Assembly: GCF_014649395.1 (NCBI RefSeq)
Contig: NZ_BMSY01000016.1
Location: 62,001-126,000 of the forward strand
Source: Streptomyces aureoverticillatus
GTDB taxonomy: Bacteria > Actinomycetota > Actinomycetes > Streptomycetales > Streptomycetaceae
Direction of reading: 5' to 3'
DNA length: 64,000 bases
Of the stretch, positions 27,101 through 34,498 are shown piece after piece (within the stretch, counting starts at the first letter, position 1; each line of letters starts with the position of its first letter). Below the pieces are notes generated by a model. That model ran no database searches and was not told the origin of the DNA. It saw only the letters and a program-made list of their open reading frames with translations. The position numbers were made by a program, and so were the translations under genes.

Positions 27101-28387
27101 ATGAGCGCGATGTACGACAGGCCGGCCGGTCTGCCGGCCGACCGTTTCGAGGGGGACCCCGCGGAGGTCGCGGACGCCGTCGCCGTCACCGGCCTCGGGC
27201 TCGTCACCGCCGCGGGCATCGGTGTGGACGCCACCTGGGCCGGGGTGTGCCGGGGGGAGTCCGCCGCCGCCACCGACCCCGGGCTCGCCGGGCTGCCCGT
27301 GGACATCTCCTGCACCGTGCCCGGCTTCTCGGCCCGACGGCACGTGGGCCGGCGCAGTTCGTTGACGCACGACCGGTTCAGTCAGCTGTCGATCGCCGCC
27401 GCGCGCGAGGCCGTCGCGGACAGCGGCCTGGACCCGCGGACCTGGGACGGCGCCCGCGTCGGCGTCGTCGTGGGCTGCGGCCTCGGCGGGGTCGCGACCT
27501 GGGAGGCGCAGCACCGCCGCCTCCTCGACGAGGGACCGCAGGCGGTGTCCGCTCTGCTGATCCCCATGCTCGTACCGAACATGGTCGCCGGGCATCTCGC
27601 CATGGACCTGGGGGCGACCGGGCCGAACCTGGTGACCGCGACGGCCTGCGCGTCCGGTGCCACCGCGATCGGCACGGCGCTCGCCCTGCTGCGCGACGGC
27701 AGCTGCGACGTGGTGATCGCGGGCGGTGGCGAGGCCGGTGTGACACCGCTGATGGTGACGGGCTTCGCGCAGATGGGCGCGCTGTCCCGACGGGTCGGCG
27801 AACCCGCGGCGGCCTCCCGGCCGTTCGACCGGGACCGGGACGGGTTCGTCATCGGCGAGGGCAGCGGCATGCTCGTCCTGGAGCGCGCGGCCGACGCCCG
27901 CGCGCGGGGCGCCACCGTCCGGGCCCGCCTCGCCGGGTACGGCGCGTCGGCCGACGCCCACCACATGACCGCGCCCGACCCGCAGGGCACCGGTGTGCTC
28001 CTCGCGCTGCGCACGGCGCTCGCGCGGGCCGGCGTCATGCCGGACGAGGTCGACCACGTCAACGCGCACGGCACGTCCACGCCGCTCAACGACGCGGCCG
28101 AGGCGGCGGTGCTGCGCAAGTTCCTCGGGGCGGGCGCCGCGGTCACCTCCACGAAGGGCGTGCTCGGGCACACCCTGGGCGCGGCCGGCGCGATCGAGGC
28201 CGCGCTGACCGTCCTCGCCGTGCAGCACGGCACCGTGCCGCCGACCGCCAACCTCCGCCACCAGGACCCCGACATCGACCTCGACCTGGTCACCGGCGCC
28301 CCGCGCCGACGGGAGCTGGGCGTGGCCGTCAGCAACTCCTTCGGGTTCGGCGGCCAGAACGCCGTGCTGGTGGTGACGGCGGCGTGA
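27101..28387 (+). CDS. redR: RedR, ketoacyl-ACP synthase II (FabF-like)
   Basis: 428 residues. Elongates the RedQ-bound chain to dodecanoyl. Catalytic residues: Cys183 (TATACASGATAIG), His in VNAHGTSTPLND and His in VLGHTLGAAGA. The C-terminus NSFGFGGQNAVLVV is typical. A 24-residue N-terminal extension comes before the core VAVTGLGLVTAAG. ATG 27101 chosen; a purine-rich AGAGGTGGGG lies rather far upstream, and ATG 27110 is possible. First gene of a rightward unit with the DUF-type gene, redU and redV, and divergent from redP/redQ with which it works. Confidence 0.9.
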   Translation: MSAMYDRPAGLPADRFEGDPAEVADAVAVTGLGLVTAAGIGVDATWAGVCRGESAAATDPGLAGLPVDISCTVPGFSARRHVGRRSSLTHDRFSQLSIAAAREAVADSGLDPRTWDGARVGVVVGCGLGGVATWEAQHRRLLDEGPQAVSALLIPMLVPNMVAGHLAMDLGATGPNLVTATACASGATAIGTALALLRDGSCDVVIAGGGEAGVTPLMVTGFAQMGALSRRVGEPAAASRPFDRDRDGFVIGEGSGMLVLERAADARARGATVRARLAGYGASADAHHMTAPDPQGTGVLLALRTALARAGVMPDEVDHVNAHGTSTPLNDAAEAAVLRKFLGAGAAVTSTKGVLGHTLGAAGAIEAALTVLAVQHGTVPPTANLRHQDPDIDLDLVTGAPRRRELGVAVSNSFGFGGQNAVLVVTAA

Positions 28388-28407
28388 GACGCGACGGCCG
28401 CGTCTCC

Positions 28408-28537
28408 TGCTCCACCTCTCGCTGGTCCACCGGCTCTTGGTCCACCGGCTCCTGGTCCACCGGCTCCTGGCCCACTTGCTTCTGCTTCACCACCTCCTTG
28501 CTCCACCAGCTCCTGCTCCACCAGCTCCTGGTCCACC
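28408..28537. repeat. 15-bp tandem repeat (about 9 units) after redR
   Basis: Words of the type TG(G/C)TCCACC recur at 28408, 28423, 28438, 28453, 28468, 28483, 28499, 28514 and 28529: a 15-bp period with one 16-bp step. The central copies share TGGTCCACCGGCTC(C/T). It fills most of the 173-bp space between the redR stop and the next gene. No reading frame of known type crosses it. It looks like a slippage-expanded minisatellite. Confidence 0.9.
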
Positions 28538-28560
28538 GGACACGAGAGTGAGCGCGCCCC

Positions 28561-29451
28561 ATGACCTTCACCGTCCCGCACTCCGCCCTGGAACATCTGG
28601 AGTCGCAGGTCCGCCAGGCCCTGCGCACCACCGACGACAGCGCCCTCGACGTGCTCGGCTACGGCGAGATCACCCTCGTGCTGCGGCTGCGCACCGACGC
28701 GGGGTCGTTCGCCTGCAAACGCCTGCCCGCCTTTCCCGACCAGGCCCGCTTCGAGAGCTACCGCAGGTCGCTCGACGAGTACCTGCGCCGCCTCGCGGAG
28801 CGGGGGCTCACCGTCGCGCCCACCGAGGTGTGGCACACCCGCGCGCCCTCGGGGCGCGTGACCGCGTACTGCGTGCAGCGCGAGCTGCCGTCCGAGCGGC
28901 TGTGCTCCCGGCTGCTGCACACCGAGGACGAGGTGTGGGCGAAGAACTTCTTCGCCCGCTTCCTCGACCACGTCGACGCCACCGTGCACCCGGGGCTCGG
29001 CCTGGACGCGCAGGCCTCCAACTGGATCGACCTCGACGGTGAGTTGACGTACCTGGACGTCAGCACGCCGCTGATGCGTGACACCCGAGGCCGCGAACGC
29101 CTCGACGTACGCCTCTTCTTCACGTCGCTGCCCTGGGCCCTGCGCGACGCCGTGCGGCTGTCCATGGCCTCCTCGATCTTCGACAAGTTCTACGAGACCC
29201 GCGGCGTGCTCCTCGACTTCCTCGGCAACCTCCACAAGGAACGCCTCGACGGTCTCGTCCCCGCGTTCCTGGAACAGGCCAACGCCCGCCTCGCGAAGCC
29301 CCTCACGGCCGAGGAGGTCGCCGCGTACTACCGCGGCGACGCGCGGATGTGGGAGCTGATCCAGCGGCTGCGCGCCGCCGACCGCCTCTGGCACCGCAAG
29401 GTGCGGCGGCGCCCCTACCCCTTCCTGCTGCCGCCGCCCGTGGCCCGCTGA
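28561..29451 (+). CDS. Conserved red-cluster protein of unknown function (RedS/RedT position), kinase-like fold suspected
   Basis: 296 residues. It stands between redR and redU, where S. coelicolor has the uncharacterised redS and redT; I cannot say which it matches. Visible features suggest a distant protein-kinase/phosphotransferase-like fold: a beta-hairpin with FACKRLPAF (lysine on a strand), then a helix, and later QASNWIDL followed by LTYLDVSTP, reminiscent of the catalytic loop Asn and the metal-binding Asp. A canonical HRD/HGD is not seen. I recall related actinobacterial proteins grouped under a DUF6206-type family. Weak ribosome-binding site. Seven bases separate its stop from redU, so it is co-transcribed. 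Confidence 0.65.
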   Translation: MTFTVPHSALEHLESQVRQALRTTDDSALDVLGYGEITLVLRLRTDAGSFACKRLPAFPDQARFESYRRSLDEYLRRLAERGLTVAPTEVWHTRAPSGRVTAYCVQRELPSERLCSRLLHTEDEVWAKNFFARFLDHVDATVHPGLGLDAQASNWIDLDGELTYLDVSTPLMRDTRGRERLDVRLFFTSLPWALRDAVRLSMASSIFDKFYETRGVLLDFLGNLHKERLDGLVPAFLEQANARLAKPLTAEEVAAYYRGDARMWELIQRLRAADRLWHRKVRRRPYPFLLPPPVAR

Positions 29452-29458
29452 ACCGCCC

Positions 29459-30220
29459 ATGACCCTTCTCGCCCGCGCCGCCGCACCCCGGCTCGACGAC
29501 AGCGTCACCCTCGACCCCGCCCGCCCCCTGCGCGTGACCCACGCACGCGGCCCCCTGACCCTCGCCGTGGTGTCCATCGCCTGGATACGGGCCCGGGACG
29601 AGGCGGACCGCGCGGCGATCCAGAAACGCCACCTCAGCGCCGAGGAGCGCGCCCGCGCCGCCGAACTCCCGGTGCCCAAACGGCGCGTGGAGTGGATGGC
29701 CGGACGCCTCGCCGTGAAGCACGGCGTGAGCGCCTATCTGCGGCGGCACGGCGGGATGTGCGTCCGCACCCGTGACGTCCGCGTCGGCGCGGTGGCCCGG
29801 GGCATCCGCGCCGGCAAGCCCACCGTGAACGCCCCCGTGGAGGTCGGCCTCACGCACTCGGGCGACCTGGCGGTGGCCGCCTGCGGCCCCCGTACGCTCG
29901 GTGTCGACCTCGAACGCAGCCGCCAAGTGCCCCGTGCGCTTGCGGAGTTGCTGACCCCTGCGGCTCCCGGCTGCCCGGTGCTCGACACCATGCCGCTGTC
30001 GCTGCGCTGGGCCTGCAAGGAGGCCGTGCTCAAACACTTCGGCTTCGGCCTGCGCGTCGACACCCGGGAGGTCGAACTCACGGCCTGGCACCCCGACGGC
30101 CGCTTCTGCTGGCGCCCCGGACCCGGCCTGCGCCGACACGCCCCCACGGCCGACGCGGCCCGTCTGGACAGCTGGGCCAGAGAGGTCGACGGCTACTCGC
30201 TCGCCTTGGTGTGGAGCTGA
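29459..30220 (+). CDS. redU: RedU, Sfp-type 4'-phosphopantetheinyl transferase
   Basis: 253 residues. Converts apo carriers (RedO, RedQ, the RedL and RedN ACPs) to holo form using CoA. Magnesium/CoA motifs: GVDLERS near residue 147 and WACKEAVLKHFG near 180 (family WxxKEA). RLAVKHGVSAYL matches the upstream conserved region. The TGA lies in the first unit of a degenerate 26-bp repeat that runs up to redV, so the 3' end of this gene seems to have been the source of the repeat. Confidence 0.9.
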   Translation: MTLLARAAAPRLDDSVTLDPARPLRVTHARGPLTLAVVSIAWIRARDEADRAAIQKRHLSAEERARAAELPVPKRRVEWMAGRLAVKHGVSAYLRRHGGMCVRTRDVRVGAVARGIRAGKPTVNAPVEVGLTHSGDLAVAACGPRTLGVDLERSRQVPRALAELLTPAAPGCPVLDTMPLSLRWACKEAVLKHFGFGLRVDTREVELTAWHPDGRFCWRPGPGLRRHAPTADAARLDSWAREVDGYSLALVWS

Positions 30221-30300
30221 ACGCGCACGCCTCGGGTGGAGCTGAACGTACTTGCCCTGGCGGCGAGTTGAACGCACTTGCCCTCGTGTGGAGCTGAGGA
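30205..30300. repeat. About 26-bp degenerate tandem repeat between redU and redV
   Basis: Four related units, each with a GTGGAGCTGA-like core: TGAACG at 30218, 30243 and 30269 and TGAGGA at 30295 (steps 25, 26, 26). The first contains the redU stop codon and the last supplies the redV ribosome-binding GAGGAGA. The flanking words CTTGCCCT and GAACG(C/T)AC also recur. Confidence 0.8.
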
Positions 30301-30310
30301 GAACACGACG

Positions 30311-31657
30311 ATGACCACAGACCGGGCCGCGTCCCCGTCCGGCGCCCCCGCCGCTGCTCCAGCCACCCCCGCCGACTTCGGCGCGGCCCTGCGCGCCGCC
30401 GCCGGGATCGCCGCCCTGAGCCCCTCGTCCCACAACTGTCAGCCCTGGACCGTGGCGTGGGCCAGGAGCCCGGAGTCCCGCGCGGCGGCCGCGCGGCTGG
30501 TGGGCGCGGGGCCGGGCGGCCGGGAGCGTTCCGGGGAAGCAGGCGGCCGGGGGCCTGCCGGGGAGGCCGACCGCCGCGAGCGTGCCGGGGGACCCGGCGA
30601 GGAGGCCGACGACGGCGACGGGACGTACCGCTGGCTCGTCCTCGGCCTCGACCGCGACCGCAGCCTGCGGGCCCTGCCCGCCCACGCCGTGGAGATGCTG
30701 CTGAGCTGCGGCCTCTACTGGCAGCTTCTGCTGCGCGCCCTGGACGCCCAGGGCTGGATCGTCGACACCCTGCACTTCGCGGAGGGCCCGGCAGAGGGTC
30801 CGGTGGAGGGGGAGCCGGAGGAGGAGCCGGTGCGCGGCGCCGAGCCGCCCGGCGCCGCCTGGCCCCGGTCCTGGACGGCCCTGTCCGTGGCGCGGCTGCG
30901 CGGCGCCCCCGTCGGCGCGGAACACGCAGAGGAACTGCGCACCCTGCGCGCCACGGCCCGGGCGCGCCTCACCAACCGTGCCCCCTACCATCCCCGGCCC
31001 GTCCAACCGGCCCTCCTGGACGGCCTGTTGGCCCCGTCGGGCGCCGCGGCGGCACGCGGCGCGGACGTGACCGTACGGCATCTGACCTCCGGCGCCGACC
31101 GCGCGGCGTTCGCGGACTTCGTCGCCCGGCACGGCGGCCGGGACTTCCGGCACCGCGCGGCCTGGCGCGAGACCCACGCGTACCTGCGGATCACCGAGGC
31201 CGCGGCCGCCGCGCGCGGTGACGGGTTCGCCCTCGACCGGCTCTTCGGGCCGCTGTCGTGGCCGCGCCGGCAGCTCATGCGCGCCGCCCTCGCGCCCGCG
31301 ACGATGCGGGTCCTGAGCCACGTCGGCTACCACCGCCTCCTCGCCCACCGACTCGCCCACCTGGTGCGGCCCACCCCCGTCGTGGTCGCCATGAGCTTCG
31401 CGCGGACGGCACCGACGGTCGCGGACGTCGTCAAGGGCGGTGCGCGACTGGCCGATTACTGGCTGTGCGCCACCGGCGCGGGCCTCGCCCTGCACCCCGT
31501 GAGTGTCGTACTCCAGCACGACGACCTGCGCACCGCGCTCCAGTCGAGGCTCGGCATTCCGGGGCGGGCCTTCTTCATGAGCCGTCTCGGGTGGCCCGCC
31601 ACCGAGTTCCCGGCCTCACCGCGGCGCCCGGCCGACACATCCCTGCGGACGATCTGA
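30311..31657 (+). CDS. redV: RedV, nitroreductase-family flavoprotein
   Basis: 448 residues. N-terminal AALSPSSHNCQPWTV matches the FMN-binding entry motif of nitroreductase-like proteins, and the C-terminal GLALHPVSVVLQHDDLR region is also typical. In red clusters RedV is a candidate for oxidising the bipyrrole alcohol HBM to the aldehyde HBC; that assignment is inference. A Gly/Glu/Arg-rich insert (residues about 65-105) is unusual. ATG 30311 follows GAGGAGAACACGACG. It ends the rightward unit redR-(unknown)-redU-redV. Confidence 0.85.
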   Translation: MTTDRAASPSGAPAAAPATPADFGAALRAAAGIAALSPSSHNCQPWTVAWARSPESRAAAARLVGAGPGGRERSGEAGGRGPAGEADRRERAGGPGEEADDGDGTYRWLVLGLDRDRSLRALPAHAVEMLLSCGLYWQLLLRALDAQGWIVDTLHFAEGPAEGPVEGEPEEEPVRGAEPPGAAWPRSWTALSVARLRGAPVGAEHAEELRTLRATARARLTNRAPYHPRPVQPALLDGLLAPSGAAAARGADVTVRHLTSGADRAAFADFVARHGGRDFRHRAAWRETHAYLRITEAAAAARGDGFALDRLFGPLSWPRRQLMRAALAPATMRVLSHVGYHRLLAHRLAHLVRPTPVVVAMSFARTAPTVADVVKGGARLADYWLCATGAGLALHPVSVVLQHDDLRTALQSRLGIPGRAFFMSRLGWPATEFPASPRRPADTSLRTI

Positions 31658-32074
31658 GATTCACTCCGCGCCGTTTCGAGCCATTTTCATCCTTCTTCCT
31701 ATAAAGCTCGCCCAGGGACCAGTTGCGCCCACATACTGTTGCAGTGCGGACGGAATATGCCGCACCCGCGGGCCTGCCCCGATACGCGGGAGAGGAGGAA
31801 GCGGGGCAGGGAAAGCGCGTATTCGAACAGAAGATGGATGCGTTGGACGGATGCGATTGCGGGCAGCGGTGACGAGGGGTATCCGAAGGCACATGGTCGT
31901 GTCATGCGCAGGGGGGCGGCGAGATGGGGAACTGCTGCAAGGAACACGTTCAAGACGTGACCGTCGGGCTCGGGAGGACGGTCCGGCCGGGCGTGATGCC
32001 GTGACCGGAGCCGCAGTCCGTTGCGACCGGCGCGGCGGCCCGCTGCCGCACGAGATGCGGTGAGGCGGCGACTC
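31658..32074. promoter_or_regulatory. 417-bp redV-redZ intergenic region
   Basis: Noticeably more A/T-rich than its neighbours over 31670-31860 (CATTTTCATCC, CTATAAAGC, ACATACTGTTGCAG), as expected for a regulated promoter. No coding frame is credible. It must hold the redZ promoter; I cannot place -10 and -35 with confidence. In S. coelicolor redZ is the entry point for pleiotropic regulators, so sites for them are expected here. Confidence 0.5.
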
Positions 32075-32749
32075 ATGAAGATCCGCGTCCTGGTGTGCTG
32101 CGACGAGTCGATCATGTCCGCGGCGATGCGCGCGCTGCTCGATCAGCAGCCGGACATCGACGTCACGGGCTTCACCACCGGCCGTGAATCCGCCGCGGCC
32201 GTCGCCGAGATGGCGCCCCACGTCATGATCGTGGTGGCCCCGGCGCTCGGCCTGGACGACAAGCGCGAGCTCGCGGAGCTCGCCGCCCTGACGAAGATCA
32301 TCCTCATCGCCAAGGCCGAGTCCGCGCACCGCTCCGTCGAAGCCCTGTGCATCGGCGTCCGAGCGGTCCTCGCCCCGGAGTCGTCGGCGGACGACCTGAT
32401 CCATGTGCTGCGCACGGTCAGCGCGGGCGCCACGATGGTGATGCCCGCCGCCGCCCGGCGCACCCTGGAGCACCTGCCGCAGCAGGGCGGCTCGCGCCGC
32501 ACGGCACGCATGGCGGCCGAACTCACCCCGCGCGAGTCCGAGGTGATCGTGCTGCTCGCCCAGGGCAAGTCCAATGCGGAAGTCGCCGAGAAACTCTCGG
32601 TGTCCCTCGCGACCGTCAGATCCCATGTTCACCATGTGCTGCGAAAGATGGGCGTGAGCACACGGGCCCAGGCGGTCGCCATCGCCTATGAAACCGGTTT
32701 GATGGCGGCAATTGGGCGGACCGCTGAATTCCGCGGACAAGAAACGTGA
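32075..32749 (+). CDS. redZ: RedZ, orphan response-regulator-type activator
   Basis: 224 residues: a receiver-like domain (1-125) and a LuxR/NarL helix-turn-helix (LTPRESEVIVLLAQGKSNAEVAEKL; ATVRSHVHHVLRKMGV). In S. coelicolor RedZ activates redD. The phosphoacceptor position at the end of beta-3 reads HVMIVVAP, with Val54 in place of Asp, and the acidic pair near the N-terminus is CCDE, so it cannot use normal phosphotransfer, as known for RedZ. No partner kinase is present. All Leu codons are non-TTA, unlike S. coelicolor redZ, which depends on bldA. GAGGCGG precedes ATG 32075. Confidence 0.92.
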   Translation: MKIRVLVCCDESIMSAAMRALLDQQPDIDVTGFTTGRESAAAVAEMAPHVMIVVAPALGLDDKRELAELAALTKIILIAKAESAHRSVEALCIGVRAVLAPESSADDLIHVLRTVSAGATMVMPAAARRTLEHLPQQGGSRRTARMAAELTPRESEVIVLLAQGKSNAEVAEKLSVSLATVRSHVHHVLRKMGVSTRAQAVAIAYETGLMAAIGRTAEFRGQET

Positions 32750-32759
32750 ATGAATCGAG

Positions 32760-32792
32760 CCCGGAGCGGGAAGGGTGCCCGAAGCGGGAAGG
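32760..32792. repeat. 18-bp direct repeat after redZ
   Basis: CCCG(G/A)AGCGGGAAGG occurs at 32760-32774 and 32778-32792, just after the redZ stop. A short CGGACGGTCCGG palindrome followed by TTTT (around 32809-32823) may act as the terminator between redZ and the convergent redY. Confidence 0.6.
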
Positions 32793-32860
32793 CTGAACGA
32801 AATTCAATCGGACGGTCCGGTTTTCTTGCCGAGATCGTCCCGCCCTTCCGGTCCGCAAAA

Positions 32861-33241
32861 TCATCTGGCACGGTATCCGGCGCCCACCCGATCGCCGGTC
32901 AACTCGGCCACCACAGTGGCCATCTTGTCGAAATCGGCGACGAGCCGGTGAAAGGGCTCCGACCGCATATCGCGCTCGAAGTCCGCGCGGCTGGTCACTT
33001 CGATGATCTCGAAGTACTCGCCGGGCGCGGCGGCCTCCGGGTCCGTGACGCGCTGCACGGCGAACGACACGACGGCGGGCAGCCGCGGGCAGGTCGCGTA
33101 GTCGACCTCCCGGACCCAGGTCTCGAAGCGCTCCGGGTCCACGCCCTCGTGGAGGCGGATGCGGTGCACGACGACGGCCGTGCCGGGGGACGCTTCGGTG
33201 CCGCTCGGCGGCGGGGTGGCGAAGGACATGGTGTGTGACAT
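32861..33241 (-). CDS. redY: RedY, HapK/RedY-family small protein
   Basis: 126 residues with an N-terminal disordered stretch of about 20 and a dimeric alpha/beta-barrel-like domain (VVVHRIRLHEGVDPERFETWV; YFEIIEVTSRADFERDM). The family is named after RedY and HapK; its role in prodiginine assembly is not settled. Start ATG 33241; ATG 33229 is possible. Last gene of the leftward redD-redX-redW-redY unit, 36 bases after redW, and convergent with redZ. Confidence 0.85.
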   Translation of the reverse strand: MSHTMSFATPPPSGTEASPGTAVVVHRIRLHEGVDPERFETWVREVDYATCPRLPAVVSFAVQRVTDPEAAAPGEYFEIIEVTSRADFERDMRSEPFHRLVADFDKMATVVAELTGDRVGAGYRAR

Positions 33242-33277
33242 CCCGTCAATCGATCGGTGGATACGGCGCCTTGGCGG

Positions 33278-34498
33278 TCAGCGACCGCCGTTCTGGCGTC
33301 GGCGGCCCGTGCGGCGGGTGCCGCCCAGGCCGAGGGCGCGGGCGATGTTGTTCTTCTGGATCTCGTTCGTCCCGGAGAAGATGCGCGACGGCAGCGCGTC
33401 CCGCAGCAGTGCCTCGGCGTCACCACCCGTCAGGATGCCGAGCGCGCCCCGCAGTTGGACCGCGTCGAGACCGATCCGTACGGCGGCCTCGCTCACGGCG
33501 AGCTTCGCGAGGGCGGGCGCGACCTCGTCCTCGCTGCCCCGCGCGAGACCGCGCGCCGCCTTGTAGAGCAGCAGCCGCGCCGACTCCAGCGCCAGCGTCA
33601 TGTCGACGACCCGGTGGCTCACCGCCTGGAAGCCGCCGATCGGCACGCCGAACTGCTCGCGCTCCTTGACGTACGCGACCGTGGACTCCAGGACCCGCCG
33701 CATCGCGCCGAGATAGGCCGCGAACAGACAGGTGCGCTCCCACTTCATCGACCCCGCGAACACGCCGGCCCCCGCGCCCTCGGCGCCGAGGACATGGCTC
33801 GCCGGCACCACGCACCCGTCGAGGCGCACATCGGCCGTCGGCGAGCCGCGCAGCCCCACCTTGTCGTACGGAGGGCCGACCGTGAGCCCCGGCGTGTCGG
33901 CCTCGACGACGAACGCCGTCAGGCCGAAGAAGCCGCCCCCGGGCGCGGTCGCCGCCTGCACGACGAAGACGTCCGCCACGGGCGCGTTCGTCGTGAACGC
34001 CTTGGCCCCGTCGAGTACGTAGTGATCGCCCTCGCGCACGGCCCGGGTCCGCAGGGCGAGGGTGTCCGAACCGGCCTCCGGCTCCGTGATGCCGTGCGCC
34101 GCGATCCGCTCGCCCGAACAGAGCGCGGGCAGCCAGCGGCGCTTCTGCTCCTCCGTGCCGAACTCCACGACCGGCATCACCGCGGCGAAGAGGTGCGCGG
34201 CGACGGAGAACGCGAACCCGGTGTCCGGGCTGCCGTACCCGAGCGCCTCCAGGACGGCGGCGGCCGTGACCGCGTCAAGCCCGCTGCCTCCGTAGACCTC
34301 CGGCACCACGCTGCCGACCAGGCCCTGCCGGCCGGCGAGCCGCCACCGCCGCCGGAACTCCTCGCGGTCCAACGACGGGGGTACGCACCCCAGTTCGCGC
34401 CGTGCGAAGCGTTCGACCGTACGGCACATCTCGGCGCTGTCGGCATCCGTACGCGTGTCGGCGGCGGTGTGGTCGTCGGTGCCGAAGGTGAAGGTCAT
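33278..34498 (-). CDS. redW: RedW, prolyl-carrier dehydrogenase (acyl-CoA dehydrogenase family)
   Basis: 406 residues, FAD enzyme that oxidises L-prolyl-RedO to pyrrolyl-2-carboxyl-RedO. Acyl-CoA dehydrogenase features: GITEPEAGSDT near 140, DGAKAFTTNAPVADVFVV, YVKEREQFGVPIG, and the C-terminal SRIFSGTNEIQKNNIARALGL with FAD/carrier contacts. ATG 34498 overlaps the redX stop by 4 bases. The C-terminus ends in a basic Arg/Gly tail. Confidence 0.92.
   Translation of the reverse strand: MTFTFGTDDHTAADTRTDADSAEMCRTVERFARRELGCVPPSLDREEFRRRWRLAGRQGLVGSVVPEVYGGSGLDAVTAAAVLEALGYGSPDTGFAFSVAAHLFAAVMPVVEFGTEEQKRRWLPALCSGERIAAHGITEPEAGSDTLALRTRAVREGDHYVLDGAKAFTTNAPVADVFVVQAATAPGGGFFGLTAFVVEADTPGLTVGPPYDKVGLRGSPTADVRLDGCVVPASHVLGAEGAGAGVFAGSMKWERTCLFAAYLGAMRRVLESTVAYVKEREQFGVPIGGFQAVSHRVVDMTLALESARLLLYKAARGLARGSEDEVAPALAKLAVSEAAVRIGLDAVQLRGALGILTGGDAEALLRDALPSRIFSGTNEIQKNNIARALGLGGTRRTGRRRQNGGR

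Noticed and set aside
28408..28537. Possible CRISPR-like array
   Set aside because: The repeat unit is only 15 bp and contiguous, with no unique spacers and no cas genes nearby.
27382..29679. 765-residue minus-strand frame opposite redR and redU-side genes
   Set aside because: Low-complexity composition, opposite to well-supported genes; it only stays open because the repeats lack stops.
31661..32740. Minus-strand frame opposite redZ and its promoter
   Set aside because: No recognisable family, and redZ on the other strand has a clear two-domain structure.
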